Shown: one piece after another, positions 1 to 6,072 of the stretch
How positions within the stretch are numbered: position 1 is the first letter of the stretch
Layout of the letters: each line of letters opens with the position of its first letter
Assembly: GCA_900755865.1 (NCBI GenBank)
Contig: CAAEHZ010000026.1
Span: forward strand, 1 to 11,549
Length of the DNA: 11,549 bases
Direction of reading: 5' to 3'
DNA from: Lachnospiraceae bacterium
Lineage (GTDB): Bacteria; Bacillota; Clostridia; Lachnospirales; Lachnospiraceae
Position numbers and translations under genes: made by a program
The notes under the pieces: generated by a model
The model's input: only the letters and a program-made list of their open reading frames with translations
What the model was told of the DNA's origin: nothing
The model's database searches: none

Positions 1-31
1 CTCCTCATTTCTGCGCACGTTCCTTGCGCAT
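1..31 (-). promoter_or_regulatory. Leader element A: hairpin, micro-ORF and Shine-Dalgarno of an off-window gene
   Basis: On the minus strand TGCGCA, seven bases and TGCGCA (25-30 and 12-17) form a compact hairpin, followed by GAAAT and the Shine-Dalgarno GAGGAG (1-6). The order matches the leaders at 2256-2290, 9494-9521 and 11260-11288, so a gene start codon is expected a few bases left of the window. A minus-strand ATG at 29-31 opens an eight-residue frame, MRKERAQK, ending in TGA at 5-7 beside the Shine-Dalgarno. From the neighbours, the missing gene could be an AlgJ/DHHW-type partner of the acyltransferase; that is a guess from context. Confidence 0.6.
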
Positions 32-33
32 GA

Positions 34-95
34 CGAGTTTGTGTCAAGTGCGCGCAGACACAAATCTCGCGATTGAAAAATTTTATTTTTCAATC
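34..95. repeat. Two stacked inverted repeats downstream of the acyltransferase gene
   Basis: TTTGTGTC (38-45) pairs perfectly with GACACAAA (57-64), and CGAG (34-37) with CTCG (66-69) extends the stem past one unpaired T. The loop contains GCGCGC. Next to it GATTGAAAAA (71-80) pairs with TTTTTCAATC (86-95) around a five-base loop. Neither has the GC-rich stem plus T-tract of a standard intrinsic terminator on the minus strand. With leader element A, three hairpins lie in about 85 bases between the acyltransferase stop and the next gene. Possible roles are RNA processing, attenuation, or a composite repeat. Confidence 0.6.
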
Positions 96-114
96 TTCTT
101 TCAGCCTCCCTTCG

Positions 115-1527
115 TCAGAATCTGAAATACAGGAACGGATTGTAGGAAGCGTCCACAATTCCCGCAATGGATAAAAGCAGGATTGCCGCCGGAATCACCT
201 TTTCCCCAAACCGGTACAGAGCGATTGCCGCCCCGGTTCTGGATACCCTGACCCTCTCTGTGATACCGCTTCCAAAGGGAGTGGCGCAAAGGGCTGCTAT
301 CAGGAAAAGGACTGTATATTCTCCCAACAGATAATATCCCATTCTGTCCGCCACTGCACCATTCACCCCAAAAAGTGCTGCCACATATCCGGCTATCTGG
401 GCGGGCGTTTCCAGTGCAAACAGTACCCACCCCAGCAAAACCACAATACCGTTATATAAAAAGCCGATTCCCTCCGGCAGCCGCTCCAGAACCTTCCCCA
501 GAAACAGCTTTTCCAGAATCAGCCAGAAAGCAAACCATAAGCCCCAGAGCAGGAAATTCCAGCCCGCTCCATGCCAGATACCCGTCAGCATCCAGACAAT
601 CAGAATGTTGATAAGCTGCCGGGGCAGTCCTTTCCGATTGCCCCCCAAAGGAACATAAACATATTCCTTAAACCAGCTGCTTAAGGAAATATGCCATCTT
701 CTCCAAAATTCCGTGACAGAGGTGGATACATAGGGATACCGGAAGTTCTCCGGAAAATGGAAGCCCAGCATATATCCCAGTCCGATTGCCATATCGGAAT
801 AACCGGAGAAATCAAAATAAATCTGAAAAGCAAACGCCAGAATCCCAAGCCATGCCGTCATGGCGCTCATCCCACTGTATTCCATTTTGGAAACCGTTTC
901 CCACAGCTCTCCGAGAGGATTTGCAAGCAATACTTTCTTTCCCAGCCCGATACAGAACCGCTGCATGCCAAGGCTGACATGCTCCGGATTTATCCGTCTT
1001 TTATGAAGTCTTTTTTCCACATCCTTATACCGGACAATCGGTCCGGCAATCAACTGGGGAAACATTGTGACAAATACACCGAAATCCAGCAGATTGTGCT
1101 GTGCCTTCACTTCCCCCCTGTACACATCAATGGTATAGGACATGGTCTGGAAGGTGTAAAAGGAAATTCCGATGGGAAGGGGAAGCTGTAAAAGCGGCAC
1201 CGTCATACCGGTTATTCCATTCCATGCTCCAATCAGAAAATCCGCATATTTGAAAAAGCCCAGCATAAGCAGATTGATGATAACAGAAGAGCAGAGAACA
1301 GCCCTCCTTGCACTTTTTTTCCGGCATCTTTCCAGAAGCAGCCCGTGGAAATAATCCGACAGGGTGGAAAAAAGCATTAACAGTACATATACCGGCTCGC
1401 CCCAGGCGTAAAAGAAAAGGCTCCCCAAAAAGAGGATGCCGTTTTTCATCCTCCCGGGAGCCAGAAAATAACAGATAAAAAAAACAGGTAAAAATCGAAA
1501 CAAAAATACAACACTGCTGAAAACCAT
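115..1527 (-). CDS. MBOAT-family membrane O-acyltransferase (AlgI/DltB-like)
   Basis: A polytopic membrane protein of 470 residues, hydrophobic over most of its length. It has the hallmarks of the AlgI branch of membrane-bound O-acyltransferases: MVFSS at the N-terminus, FWRRWH near residues 274-279, VPLGGNRKG near 292-300, and WHGAGWNF near 318-325 holding the presumed catalytic His319. Family members move acetyl or other acyl groups across the membrane onto extracytoplasmic polymers such as alginate, teichoic acid or other surface glycans; the substrate cannot be read from the sequence. The frame extends to a GTG at 1560, but ATG 1527 has GGAG eight bases upstream and gives the usual AlgI N-terminus, while the GTG has no Shine-Dalgarno. 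It follows the lipoprotein gene by about 50 bases, so the two are probably co-transcribed. AlgI enzymes normally need an SGNH/DHHW partner, which may be the gene beyond position 1. Confidence 0.93.
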   Translation of the reverse strand: MVFSSVVFLFRFLPVFFICYFLAPGRMKNGILFLGSLFFYAWGEPVYVLLMLFSTLSDYFHGLLLERCRKKSARRAVLCSSVIINLLMLGFFKYADFLIGAWNGITGMTVPLLQLPLPIGISFYTFQTMSYTIDVYRGEVKAQHNLLDFGVFVTMFPQLIAGPIVRYKDVEKRLHKRRINPEHVSLGMQRFCIGLGKKVLLANPLGELWETVSKMEYSGMSAMTAWLGILAFAFQIYFDFSGYSDMAIGLGYMLGFHFPENFRYPYVSTSVTEFWRRWHISLSSWFKEYVYVPLGGNRKGLPRQLINILIVWMLTGIWHGAGWNFLLWGLWFAFWLILEKLFLGKVLERLPEGIGFLYNGIVVLLGWVLFALETPAQIAGYVAALFGVNGAVADRMGYYLLGEYTVLFLIAALCATPFGSGITERVRVSRTGAAIALYRFGEKVIPAAILLLSIAGIVDASYNPFLYFRF

Positions 1528-1560
1528 TCCGCTCACTCCGTTTCGTATCTTACGTTTCAC
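1528..1560 (-). promoter_or_regulatory. Leader element B: degenerate hairpin and Shine-Dalgarno of the acyltransferase gene
   Basis: On the minus strand a GTG (1558-1560) is followed by a short CGTA/TACG hairpin (1551-1554 with 1544-1547), then AAACGGAG with the Shine-Dalgarno GGAG at 1536-1539, eight bases from ATG 1527. It resembles leader D at 9494-9521: CGTAAGA is shared, and the segment is in frame with the gene over the same 33 bases. The in-frame peptide KRKIRNG is basic like the other leader peptides. This is the weakest family member, with a stem of only four pairs. Confidence 0.4.
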
Positions 1561-1580
1561 AAAACAGGATATCTGTGATA

Positions 1581-2249
1581 TTACTCTACAACACTCTTAA
1601 TTGCCTCTATCGCCTTATCGTTTGCTTCCTGGCACTGCCTGATGGCATCCTCTTCACTCTCCTCGGTAGCGTCAGCACCAAGCTGTACATAGCATACATA
1701 ATTGCCGATTTTCTCTACTTTGGACGCCTGAATTTTAGGAAGGTTCATCGGGTACTGCATGGTGTCTTCCACCATTTGCTGCTGATATTCCTTCAAAGCA
1801 GTTTCCACTGCATCTGCCTTTCCATCCTTCGCCTTCACGACAACCAGCGTATCCACATTGGCGCTAATCATGGGCATCTCTGCCATGAAATCATCATACA
1901 TATCTGCTGTCACTCCGAAAAAGGACTCCAGCATATCCCCGTTCATGGCTGAATCCGGCCAGTAATCATCCCCAAGCTGCTCCACAACCGCATCCTTTAC
2001 TGCCTGCATTTCCTCAGACCAGCTGCCCATTACATCCGTGTCATTACCGGAAGCGCCGCTTCCCGTGCCTTCCCCGGAAGAATTCTCCGGAACAGAAGAT
2101 TCTGTGGCAGAGCTTTCCGGGACAGAACTCTCCGTTGCTGAACTTTCCGTCTGGGTGCCGCCCTGAATTTCCTTATCTGCCTGATTTCCACAGGCAGTCA
2201 TTCCCAGCATAAGACTTCCCATACATAATAATACTGCAAATTTTTTCAT
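1581..2249 (-). CDS. Secreted lipoprotein, DUF4358-like, with Ser/Glu-rich linker
   Basis: A 222-residue predicted lipoprotein. The N-terminus is KK, a hydrophobic stretch, then LGMTAC, a lipobox with the lipidated Cys at residue 20. Residues 21-75 form a Gly/Ser/Thr/Glu-rich linker containing the ten-residue unit ESSATESSVP twice in a row (35-54). A compact acidic domain follows (about 76-222). It resembles the DUF4358 family of Firmicutes lipoproteins, which I recall occurring near MBOAT and DHHW genes; this is recognition by eye, not a search. No enzymatic motif is visible. ATG 2249 is preferred over ATG 2261 because GAGG lies six bases upstream (2256-2259) and gives the standard MKK start. 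It is probably the first gene of the leftward operon, which suggests a role in building or sensing an acylated surface polymer. Confidence 0.8.
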   Translation of the reverse strand: MKKFAVLLCMGSLMLGMTACGNQADKEIQGGTQTESSATESSVPESSATESSVPENSSGEGTGSGASGNDTDVMGSWSEEMQAVKDAVVEQLGDDYWPDSAMNGDMLESFFGVTADMYDDFMAEMPMISANVDTLVVVKAKDGKADAVETALKEYQQQMVEDTMQYPMNLPKIQASKVEKIGNYVCYVQLGADATEESEEDAIRQCQEANDKAIEAIKSVVE

Positions 2250-2255
2250 AACATA

Positions 2256-2290
2256 CCTCATTTCCGCGCATTTTTGCGCCCGTTTCTCAT
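2256..2290 (-). promoter_or_regulatory. Leader element C: hairpin, micro-ORF and Shine-Dalgarno of the lipoprotein gene
   Basis: On the minus strand GCGCA (2275-2279) pairs with TGCGC (2266-2270) around a four-base loop. GGAAAT and the Shine-Dalgarno GAGG (2256-2259) follow, six bases before ATG 2249. An ATG at 2288-2290 opens a ten-residue basic frame, MRNGRKNARK, whose TGA (2258-2260) overlaps the Shine-Dalgarno. Hairpin, GAAATGAGG tail and stop position match leader A. No clear Shine-Dalgarno precedes the micro-ORF, so its translation is unproven. Confidence 0.6.
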
Positions 2291-2329
2291 CAAAAGCATT
2301 TCCGATTTTACCTGTTTTAAACTATGAGC

Positions 2330-2374
2330 GCTTCGCAAACCAGCACTTCGTGCTTTCCCGGCTGTTTTACAGCC
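2330..2374. repeat. Direct repeat R1, copy 1
   Basis: A 45-base unit that recurs at 2426-2470 with 40 of 45 positions identical. It contains the small hairpins GCAC/GTGC (around TTC) and GGCTGT/ACAGCC (around TTT). The paired differences in the flanks leave both hairpins intact, suggesting the structure matters or that the copies are recent. Confidence 0.85.
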
Positions 2375-2380
2375 ACCTTT

Positions 2381-2413
2381 CCAAATGCCGCTCCGCGTCG
2401 CTTGGTTTTCTCT
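2381..2413. repeat. Direct repeat R2, copy 1
   Basis: A 33-base segment, beginning CCAAATGCCGC and ending TTGGTTTTCTCT, identical in all positions to 2499-2531. In this copy only the inner CCAA/TTGG pairing is present; the long outer stem of copy 2 is missing, so it looks truncated or decayed. Confidence 0.88.
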
Positions 2414-2425
2414 TTCCATGAAACA

Positions 2426-2470
2426 GCTTCGCAAACACGCACTTCGTGCTTCTCCGGCTGTTTCACAGCC
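2426..2470. repeat. Direct repeat R1, copy 2, inside a nested hairpin
   Basis: Second copy of the 45-base unit at 2330-2374. Here an additional outer stem, GAAACAGC (2420-2427) with GCTGTTTC (2457-2464), encloses the inner GCAC/GTGC hairpin. The structural elaboration around a conserved core is typical of mobile palindromic repeats, though no transposase or target duplication is visible. Confidence 0.85.
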
Positions 2471-2481
2471 TGTTTGCTCAG

Positions 2482-2541
2482 TGATGTAGCCAGGAAAACC
2501 AAATGCCGCTCCGCGTCGCTTGGTTTTCTCTGGCTACATCA
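2482..2541. repeat. Long hairpin containing repeat R2, copy 2
   Basis: GATGTAGCCAG (2483-2493) pairs with CTGGCTACATC (2530-2540), and GAAAACCAA (2494-2502) with TTGGTTTTC (2520-2528). Together they give about 20 base pairs with one bulged T and a 17-base GC-rich loop; T2482-A2541 adds one more pair. The 33-base R2 copy (2499-2531) forms the inner part. No T-tract follows on either strand, and both flanking genes point away, so a terminator role is unlikely. It looks like an interspersed palindromic element. Confidence 0.85.
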
Positions 2542-2573
2542 TATCATAGATTACGGAAAAATGCTCGCGGGAC

Positions 2574-2618
2574 TTTCTTAAAAATTTTTTATATGTTAAG
2601 ATATGGATATTAACATAT
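2574..2618 (+). promoter_or_regulatory. Possible promoter and operator of the ABC-F/exporter operon
   Basis: Upstream of the ABC-F gene lies an AT-rich stretch with a weak promoter match, TTTCTT (2574-2579), 17 bases, then TAAGAT (2597-2602). Overlapping it is a perfect nine-base inverted repeat, ATATGTTAA (2591-2599) and TTAACATAT (2610-2618), with a ten-base spacer. The repeat over the presumed -10 region and start site is where a repressor dimer would act; it could also fold in RNA. The hexamers are poor, so the promoter call is tentative, but the inverted repeat is certain. Confidence 0.4.
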
Positions 2619-2641
2619 GCTGCAGGCAGCAGATAGCGAGG
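2618..2641 (+). promoter_or_regulatory. Hairpin and Shine-Dalgarno before the ABC-F gene
   Basis: TGCTG (2618-2622) pairs with CAGCA (2627-2631) around CAGG, followed by GAGG (2638-2641) only four bases from ATG 2646. The hairpin-then-Shine-Dalgarno order resembles the minus-strand leaders, but the sequence is unrelated. The spacing is short, which may lower initiation. Confidence 0.4.
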
Positions 2642-2645
2642 AAAT

Positions 2646-4202
2646 ATGAGTATTTTAAATGTAGAACATCTGACGCATGGTTTTGGCGACCGTGCTATTT
2701 TTCATGACGTTTCTTTCCGGCTTTTAAAGGGTGAGCACATCGGTCTGATTGGTGCAAACGGAGAAGGAAAATCCACTTTTATGAACATTATTACCGGAAA
2801 GCTGATGCCGGATGAGGGCAAGGTGGAATGGGCAAAAAATGTCCGGGCAGGTTATCTGGACCAGCATACGGTTCTGGAGCCGGGAATGACCATCCGGCAG
2901 GTGCTTGCTTCCGCCTTTGACTTTTTATATGAAATGGAAAGCCAGATGAATGACATCTGCGATAAAATGGGGGAGGCTTCCCCCGAAGAGCTGGAAGCCT
3001 ATATGGAAGAGCTGGGCACGATTCAGGATTTACTGACCATGCACGATTTCTATATGATTGATTCCAAGGTAGAAGAGGTTGCAAGGGCACTGGGACTTCT
3101 GGATATCGGTCTTGACCGGGATGTCACGGAGCTTTCCGGCGGTCAGAGAACGAAGGTGCTTTTAGGAAAGCTGCTGCTTTCCAAGCCGGATATTCTTTTA
3201 CTGGACGAGCCTACAAACTATCTGGACGCGGAACACATTGCATGGCTGAAGCGTTATCTTCAGGAGTATGAAAATGCCTTTATCCTTATCAGCCATGATA
3301 TTCCTTTCCTGAACAGTGTTGTCAATCTGATTTACCACATGGATAATCAGGAATTAAACCGCTATGTGGGGGATTACGATAAATTTCAGGAAGTCTACGC
3401 CATGAAGAAGGCACAACTGGAAGCTGCCTACAATAAGCAGCAGAAGGAAATTGCTGATTTAAAGGATTTTGTTGCCAGAAACAAGGCGCGGGTTTCCACA
3501 AGAAATATGGCTATGTCCCGCCAGAAAAAGCTGGATAAGATGGACGTCATTGAGCTTGCGGCGGAAAAACCCAAGCCGGAATTTTTCTTTAAGGAGGCAA
3601 GAACACCGGGACGGATTATTTTTGAAACCAGTGAGCTTGTCATCGGCTACGATACCCCTCTTTCCAGCCCCTTAAATCTTTCCATGGAGCGGGGCCAGAA
3701 AATTGTACTCACCGGAGCAAACGGAATTGGAAAAACTACTCTCTTAAAGAGTATTCTCGGATTGATTCCGCCCCTTTCCGGCAGCGTTACCCAGGGTGAT
3801 TATCTGGAAATCGGCTACTTTGAGCAGGAAATGAGCGGCAGCGGTGACAATAGCTGTATCGAGGAAATCTGGCAGGAATTTCCCGGCTTTACCCAGTATG
3901 AGGTGCGTTCCGCCCTTGCAAAGTGCGGTCTTACCACAAAGCATATTGAAAGCCGGGTAAAGGTATTAAGCGGTGGAGAGCAGGCAAAGGTACGGCTTTG
4001 CAAGCTGCTGAACCGTCCCACCAATCTGCTTCTTCTGGATGAGCCTACCAACCATCTGGATGTGGACGCAAAGGAGGAGTTAAAGCGCTCCCTCTGTGCC
4101 TACAAGGGCAGTATTCTGATGGTCTGCCATGAACCGGAATTTTTCGAGGGGCTTGCCACAGATGTCTGGGACTGCACCAAATGGACAACCCGTATTTTTT
4201 AA
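2646..4202 (+). CDS. yfmM: ABC-F family translation factor, YfmM-like
   Basis: A 518-residue soluble protein with two ABC ATPase domains and no membrane segments. Domain 1 has Walker A GANGEGKST (36-44), signature LSGGQ (163-167), Walker B with Glu188 and H-loop His217. Domain 2 has GANGIGKTT (357-365), LSGGE (441-445), Glu466 and His495. A charged linker (about 240-320, with many Lys/Arg/Gln) joins them; in ABC-F proteins this arm reaches toward the P-site tRNA and peptidyl-transferase centre. Both catalytic glutamates are present, so both sites should hydrolyse ATP. Length and N-terminus (MSIL, then HGFGDRAIF) match my memory of Bacillus subtilis YfmM, a housekeeping-type ABC-F protein; the symbol rests on recall. 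The linker is not extended as in many antibiotic-resistance ABC-F proteins, although protection cannot be excluded. First gene of an operon with an ABC exporter pair. Confidence 0.92.
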   Translation: MSILNVEHLTHGFGDRAIFHDVSFRLLKGEHIGLIGANGEGKSTFMNIITGKLMPDEGKVEWAKNVRAGYLDQHTVLEPGMTIRQVLASAFDFLYEMESQMNDICDKMGEASPEELEAYMEELGTIQDLLTMHDFYMIDSKVEEVARALGLLDIGLDRDVTELSGGQRTKVLLGKLLLSKPDILLLDEPTNYLDAEHIAWLKRYLQEYENAFILISHDIPFLNSVVNLIYHMDNQELNRYVGDYDKFQEVYAMKKAQLEAAYNKQQKEIADLKDFVARNKARVSTRNMAMSRQKKLDKMDVIELAAEKPKPEFFFKEARTPGRIIFETSELVIGYDTPLSSPLNLSMERGQKIVLTGANGIGKTTLLKSILGLIPPLSGSVTQGDYLEIGYFEQEMSGSGDNSCIEEIWQEFPGFTQYEVRSALAKCGLTTKHIESRVKVLSGGEQAKVRLCKLLNRPTNLLLLDEPTNHLDVDAKEELKRSLCAYKGSILMVCHEPEFFEGLATDVWDCTKWTTRIF

Positions 4203-4211
4203 AGAAGAATA

Positions 4212-4247
4212 ACTATTCGAGCCATCCTGTGAATAGTCAAAAGGAAG
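4212..4247 (+). promoter_or_regulatory. Intercistronic hairpin and Shine-Dalgarno before the first exporter gene
   Basis: In the 53-base gap, ACTATTC (4212-4218) pairs with GAATAGT (4231-4237) around a 12-base loop. The Shine-Dalgarno AAGGAAG (4241-4247) lies just after it, eight bases before ATG 4256. The stem leaves the ribosome site free and has no T-tract, so RNA stability or setting the ratio of ABC-F to exporter is more likely than termination. Confidence 0.5.
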
Positions 4248-4255
4248 AAAAAATA

Positions 4256-6043
4256 ATGAATGTAACCTCTGACAAAAAATTTTCCCTGATGCCCTATTTG
4301 TGGCATTATAAATGGAATTACCTCTGCGGCATTATTGTTCTGCTGTTCGTGGATTTGGCAAGTCTTTATATTCCCCAGTACACCGGGGAACTGATTGACA
4401 CCCTCTCCGGAAGCGGCGCCGATTTTTCCATGGTAAAGCCCTTTTTAATCAGAATCCTGATTGCAGGGCTTGTCATGATGTTCGGGCGCTTCGGCTGGCG
4501 CTACTTTATTGTCGGTGCCTCCCGCGGCGTGGAATACCTGCTGCGAAACGATATGTTCCGGCATCTGGAAACCCTGTCTGCCCGCTATTTCAACAGTCAT
4601 AAGACCGGCGATTTGATGGCGCATTTCACCAATGATTTGCAGGCAATCCGTATGGCTGTGGGAATGGCTGTCATCACCACCTTTGACGCAGTTGTCATGA
4701 CCCTCATGGTTCTTTTCAAAATGATTTTTTATGTGGATTTCAGGCTGACCCTGCTTGCCTTTCTCCCCTTAATTCTGGTTGCCTTCGGGTGCTATTATTA
4801 TGGAACGGAAATGAAAAAGCGGCAGATAAAAAGACAGAACGCCTTTTCCGATTTGTCCGACAAAACCCAGGAAAGCCTTGCGGGCATCCGGGTTTTAAAG
4901 GCTTTTGTACAGGAAGAGGCTGATTTTAAAGCCTTTGAAGAAGCAAGTATCCATAATATGGAAGAAAACCTGAATGTTGTCCGGTTAAGAGCCGTTTTCG
5001 GGCCGCTTCTGGATGTGATTATCGGAATCAGTCTGCTTTTAAACCTGTTAATCGGAGGACGTATGGTTCTTTCCGGACAGATTTCCATCGGAAAGTTTGT
5101 TGCCTTCAACTCCTACATCGGTATGCTCGTATGGCCCATGATTGCCTGCGGCGACTGTCTGAACACTTTCAGCCAGGCTGCTGCCGCCTTTCAGCGTATT
5201 GCCATGATTTTTAAGGAAAAACCGGATATTACAGACAGTAACGTAACCGCTGAAGCGGATACAGAAGCACCTTTAAAGGGGGATATTCAGTTCAACCATC
5301 TGACCTTCACCTATCCGGACGGCGATCTTCCTGTTTTACAGGATGTTTCCCTCCATATTCCCGCCGGGGAGATGCTTGGCGTGCTGGGGCGCACCGGGAG
5401 TGGAAAATCCTCTCTGGCTGACCTGCTTTTACGGGTTTACGACTGTAAGGAGGGGATGCTGATGCTGGACGGCACCCCCATTGACCAGATTCCTCTTGCC
5501 GTTCTGCACAGGGATGTTGCCTATGTCCCCCAGGAAAATTTCCTGTTTTCCGATACGCTGGAGGAAAATATTGCTTTCGGACTGGAGGAACGTATTCAGG
5601 AAAATCCTTCTATCCGGGATTCCATCCAACAGGCTGCCAGAGATGCATGCATCCATGACAACATCATGGATTTCCCTGAAGGATATCTCACAATGGTGGG
5701 AGAACGGGGCGTTACTCTTTCCGGCGGTCAGAAGCAGCGAAGTGCCATCGCAAGAGCTCTGTTAAAGGATTCTCCCATTTTGATTCTGGACGATTCTCTC
5801 TCCGCGGTGGATACCGATACAGAGGAGCAGATTCTGGATAACCTGCTGCGTATCCGCAGGGGAAAGACAACCATTGTCATCGCCCACCGGATTTCCACCC
5901 TCCAGAAGGCGGACCATGTTGCGGTTCTGACAGAGGGCCGTCTTGCAGAATACGGCACCCATGAAGAACTGATTGCAAAAAATGGTTTCTACTCCCATAT
6001 CTGCGAGAAACAGCAGTTGGAAGCCAAGCTTCAGGAAATGTAA
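4256..6043 (+). CDS. ABC exporter half-transporter with degenerate catalytic site (heterodimer subunit 1)
   Basis: A 595-residue half-transporter. Residues 1-320 form a six-helix type IV exporter membrane domain, and about 340-595 the ATPase: Walker A GRTGSGKSS (378-386), Q-loop Gln426, canonical signature LSGGQ (488-492), Walker B ending LILDD, H-loop His544. Asp513 stands where the catalytic Glu belongs, the hallmark of the degenerate-site subunit in heterodimers such as TM287/288, BmrCD and LmrCD. Its intact LSGGQ would complete the active site of the partner encoded next. Such pairs export drugs, peptides or lipid-like compounds; the substrate is unknown. ATG 4256 is chosen for its Shine-Dalgarno AAGGAAG and usual exporter N-terminus; the frame also extends to ATG 4181, inside the ABC-F gene, without good ribosome-site support. 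Confidence 0.93.
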   Translation: MNVTSDKKFSLMPYLWHYKWNYLCGIIVLLFVDLASLYIPQYTGELIDTLSGSGADFSMVKPFLIRILIAGLVMMFGRFGWRYFIVGASRGVEYLLRNDMFRHLETLSARYFNSHKTGDLMAHFTNDLQAIRMAVGMAVITTFDAVVMTLMVLFKMIFYVDFRLTLLAFLPLILVAFGCYYYGTEMKKRQIKRQNAFSDLSDKTQESLAGIRVLKAFVQEEADFKAFEEASIHNMEENLNVVRLRAVFGPLLDVIIGISLLLNLLIGGRMVLSGQISIGKFVAFNSYIGMLVWPMIACGDCLNTFSQAAAAFQRIAMIFKEKPDITDSNVTAEADTEAPLKGDIQFNHLTFTYPDGDLPVLQDVSLHIPAGEMLGVLGRTGSGKSSLADLLLRVYDCKEGMLMLDGTPIDQIPLAVLHRDVAYVPQENFLFSDTLEENIAFGLEERIQENPSIRDSIQQAARDACIHDNIMDFPEGYLTMVGERGVTLSGGQKQRSAIARALLKDSPILILDDSLSAVDTDTEEQILDNLLRIRRGKTTIVIAHRISTLQKADHVAVLTEGRLAEYGTHEELIAKNGFYSHICEKQQLEAKLQEM

Positions 6044-6072
6044 CAGGTTGTAGAAAGGCATGGTTATTATTT

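Noticed and set aside
71..95. Intrinsic terminator of the acyltransferase gene.
   Set aside because: The stem is almost entirely A and T and is not followed by a T-tract on the minus strand, so termination is not supported.
2330..2541. CRISPR array, because of repeated units with palindromic cores.
   Set aside because: Only two copies of each unit exist, the spacing differs, the units are of two kinds and no cas gene is present.
2317..2581. Two overlapping short frames on opposite strands across the repeat island (61 and 85 residues).
   Set aside because: Their peptide repeats simply reflect the DNA repeats R1 and R2, and neither has a ribosome site. The segment is better explained as palindromic non-coding repeats.
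2646..4202. Antibiotic-resistance ABC-F protein.
   Set aside because: The linker is of ordinary length and the sequence matches the housekeeping YfmM type as I recall it, so a resistance label would be unsupported.
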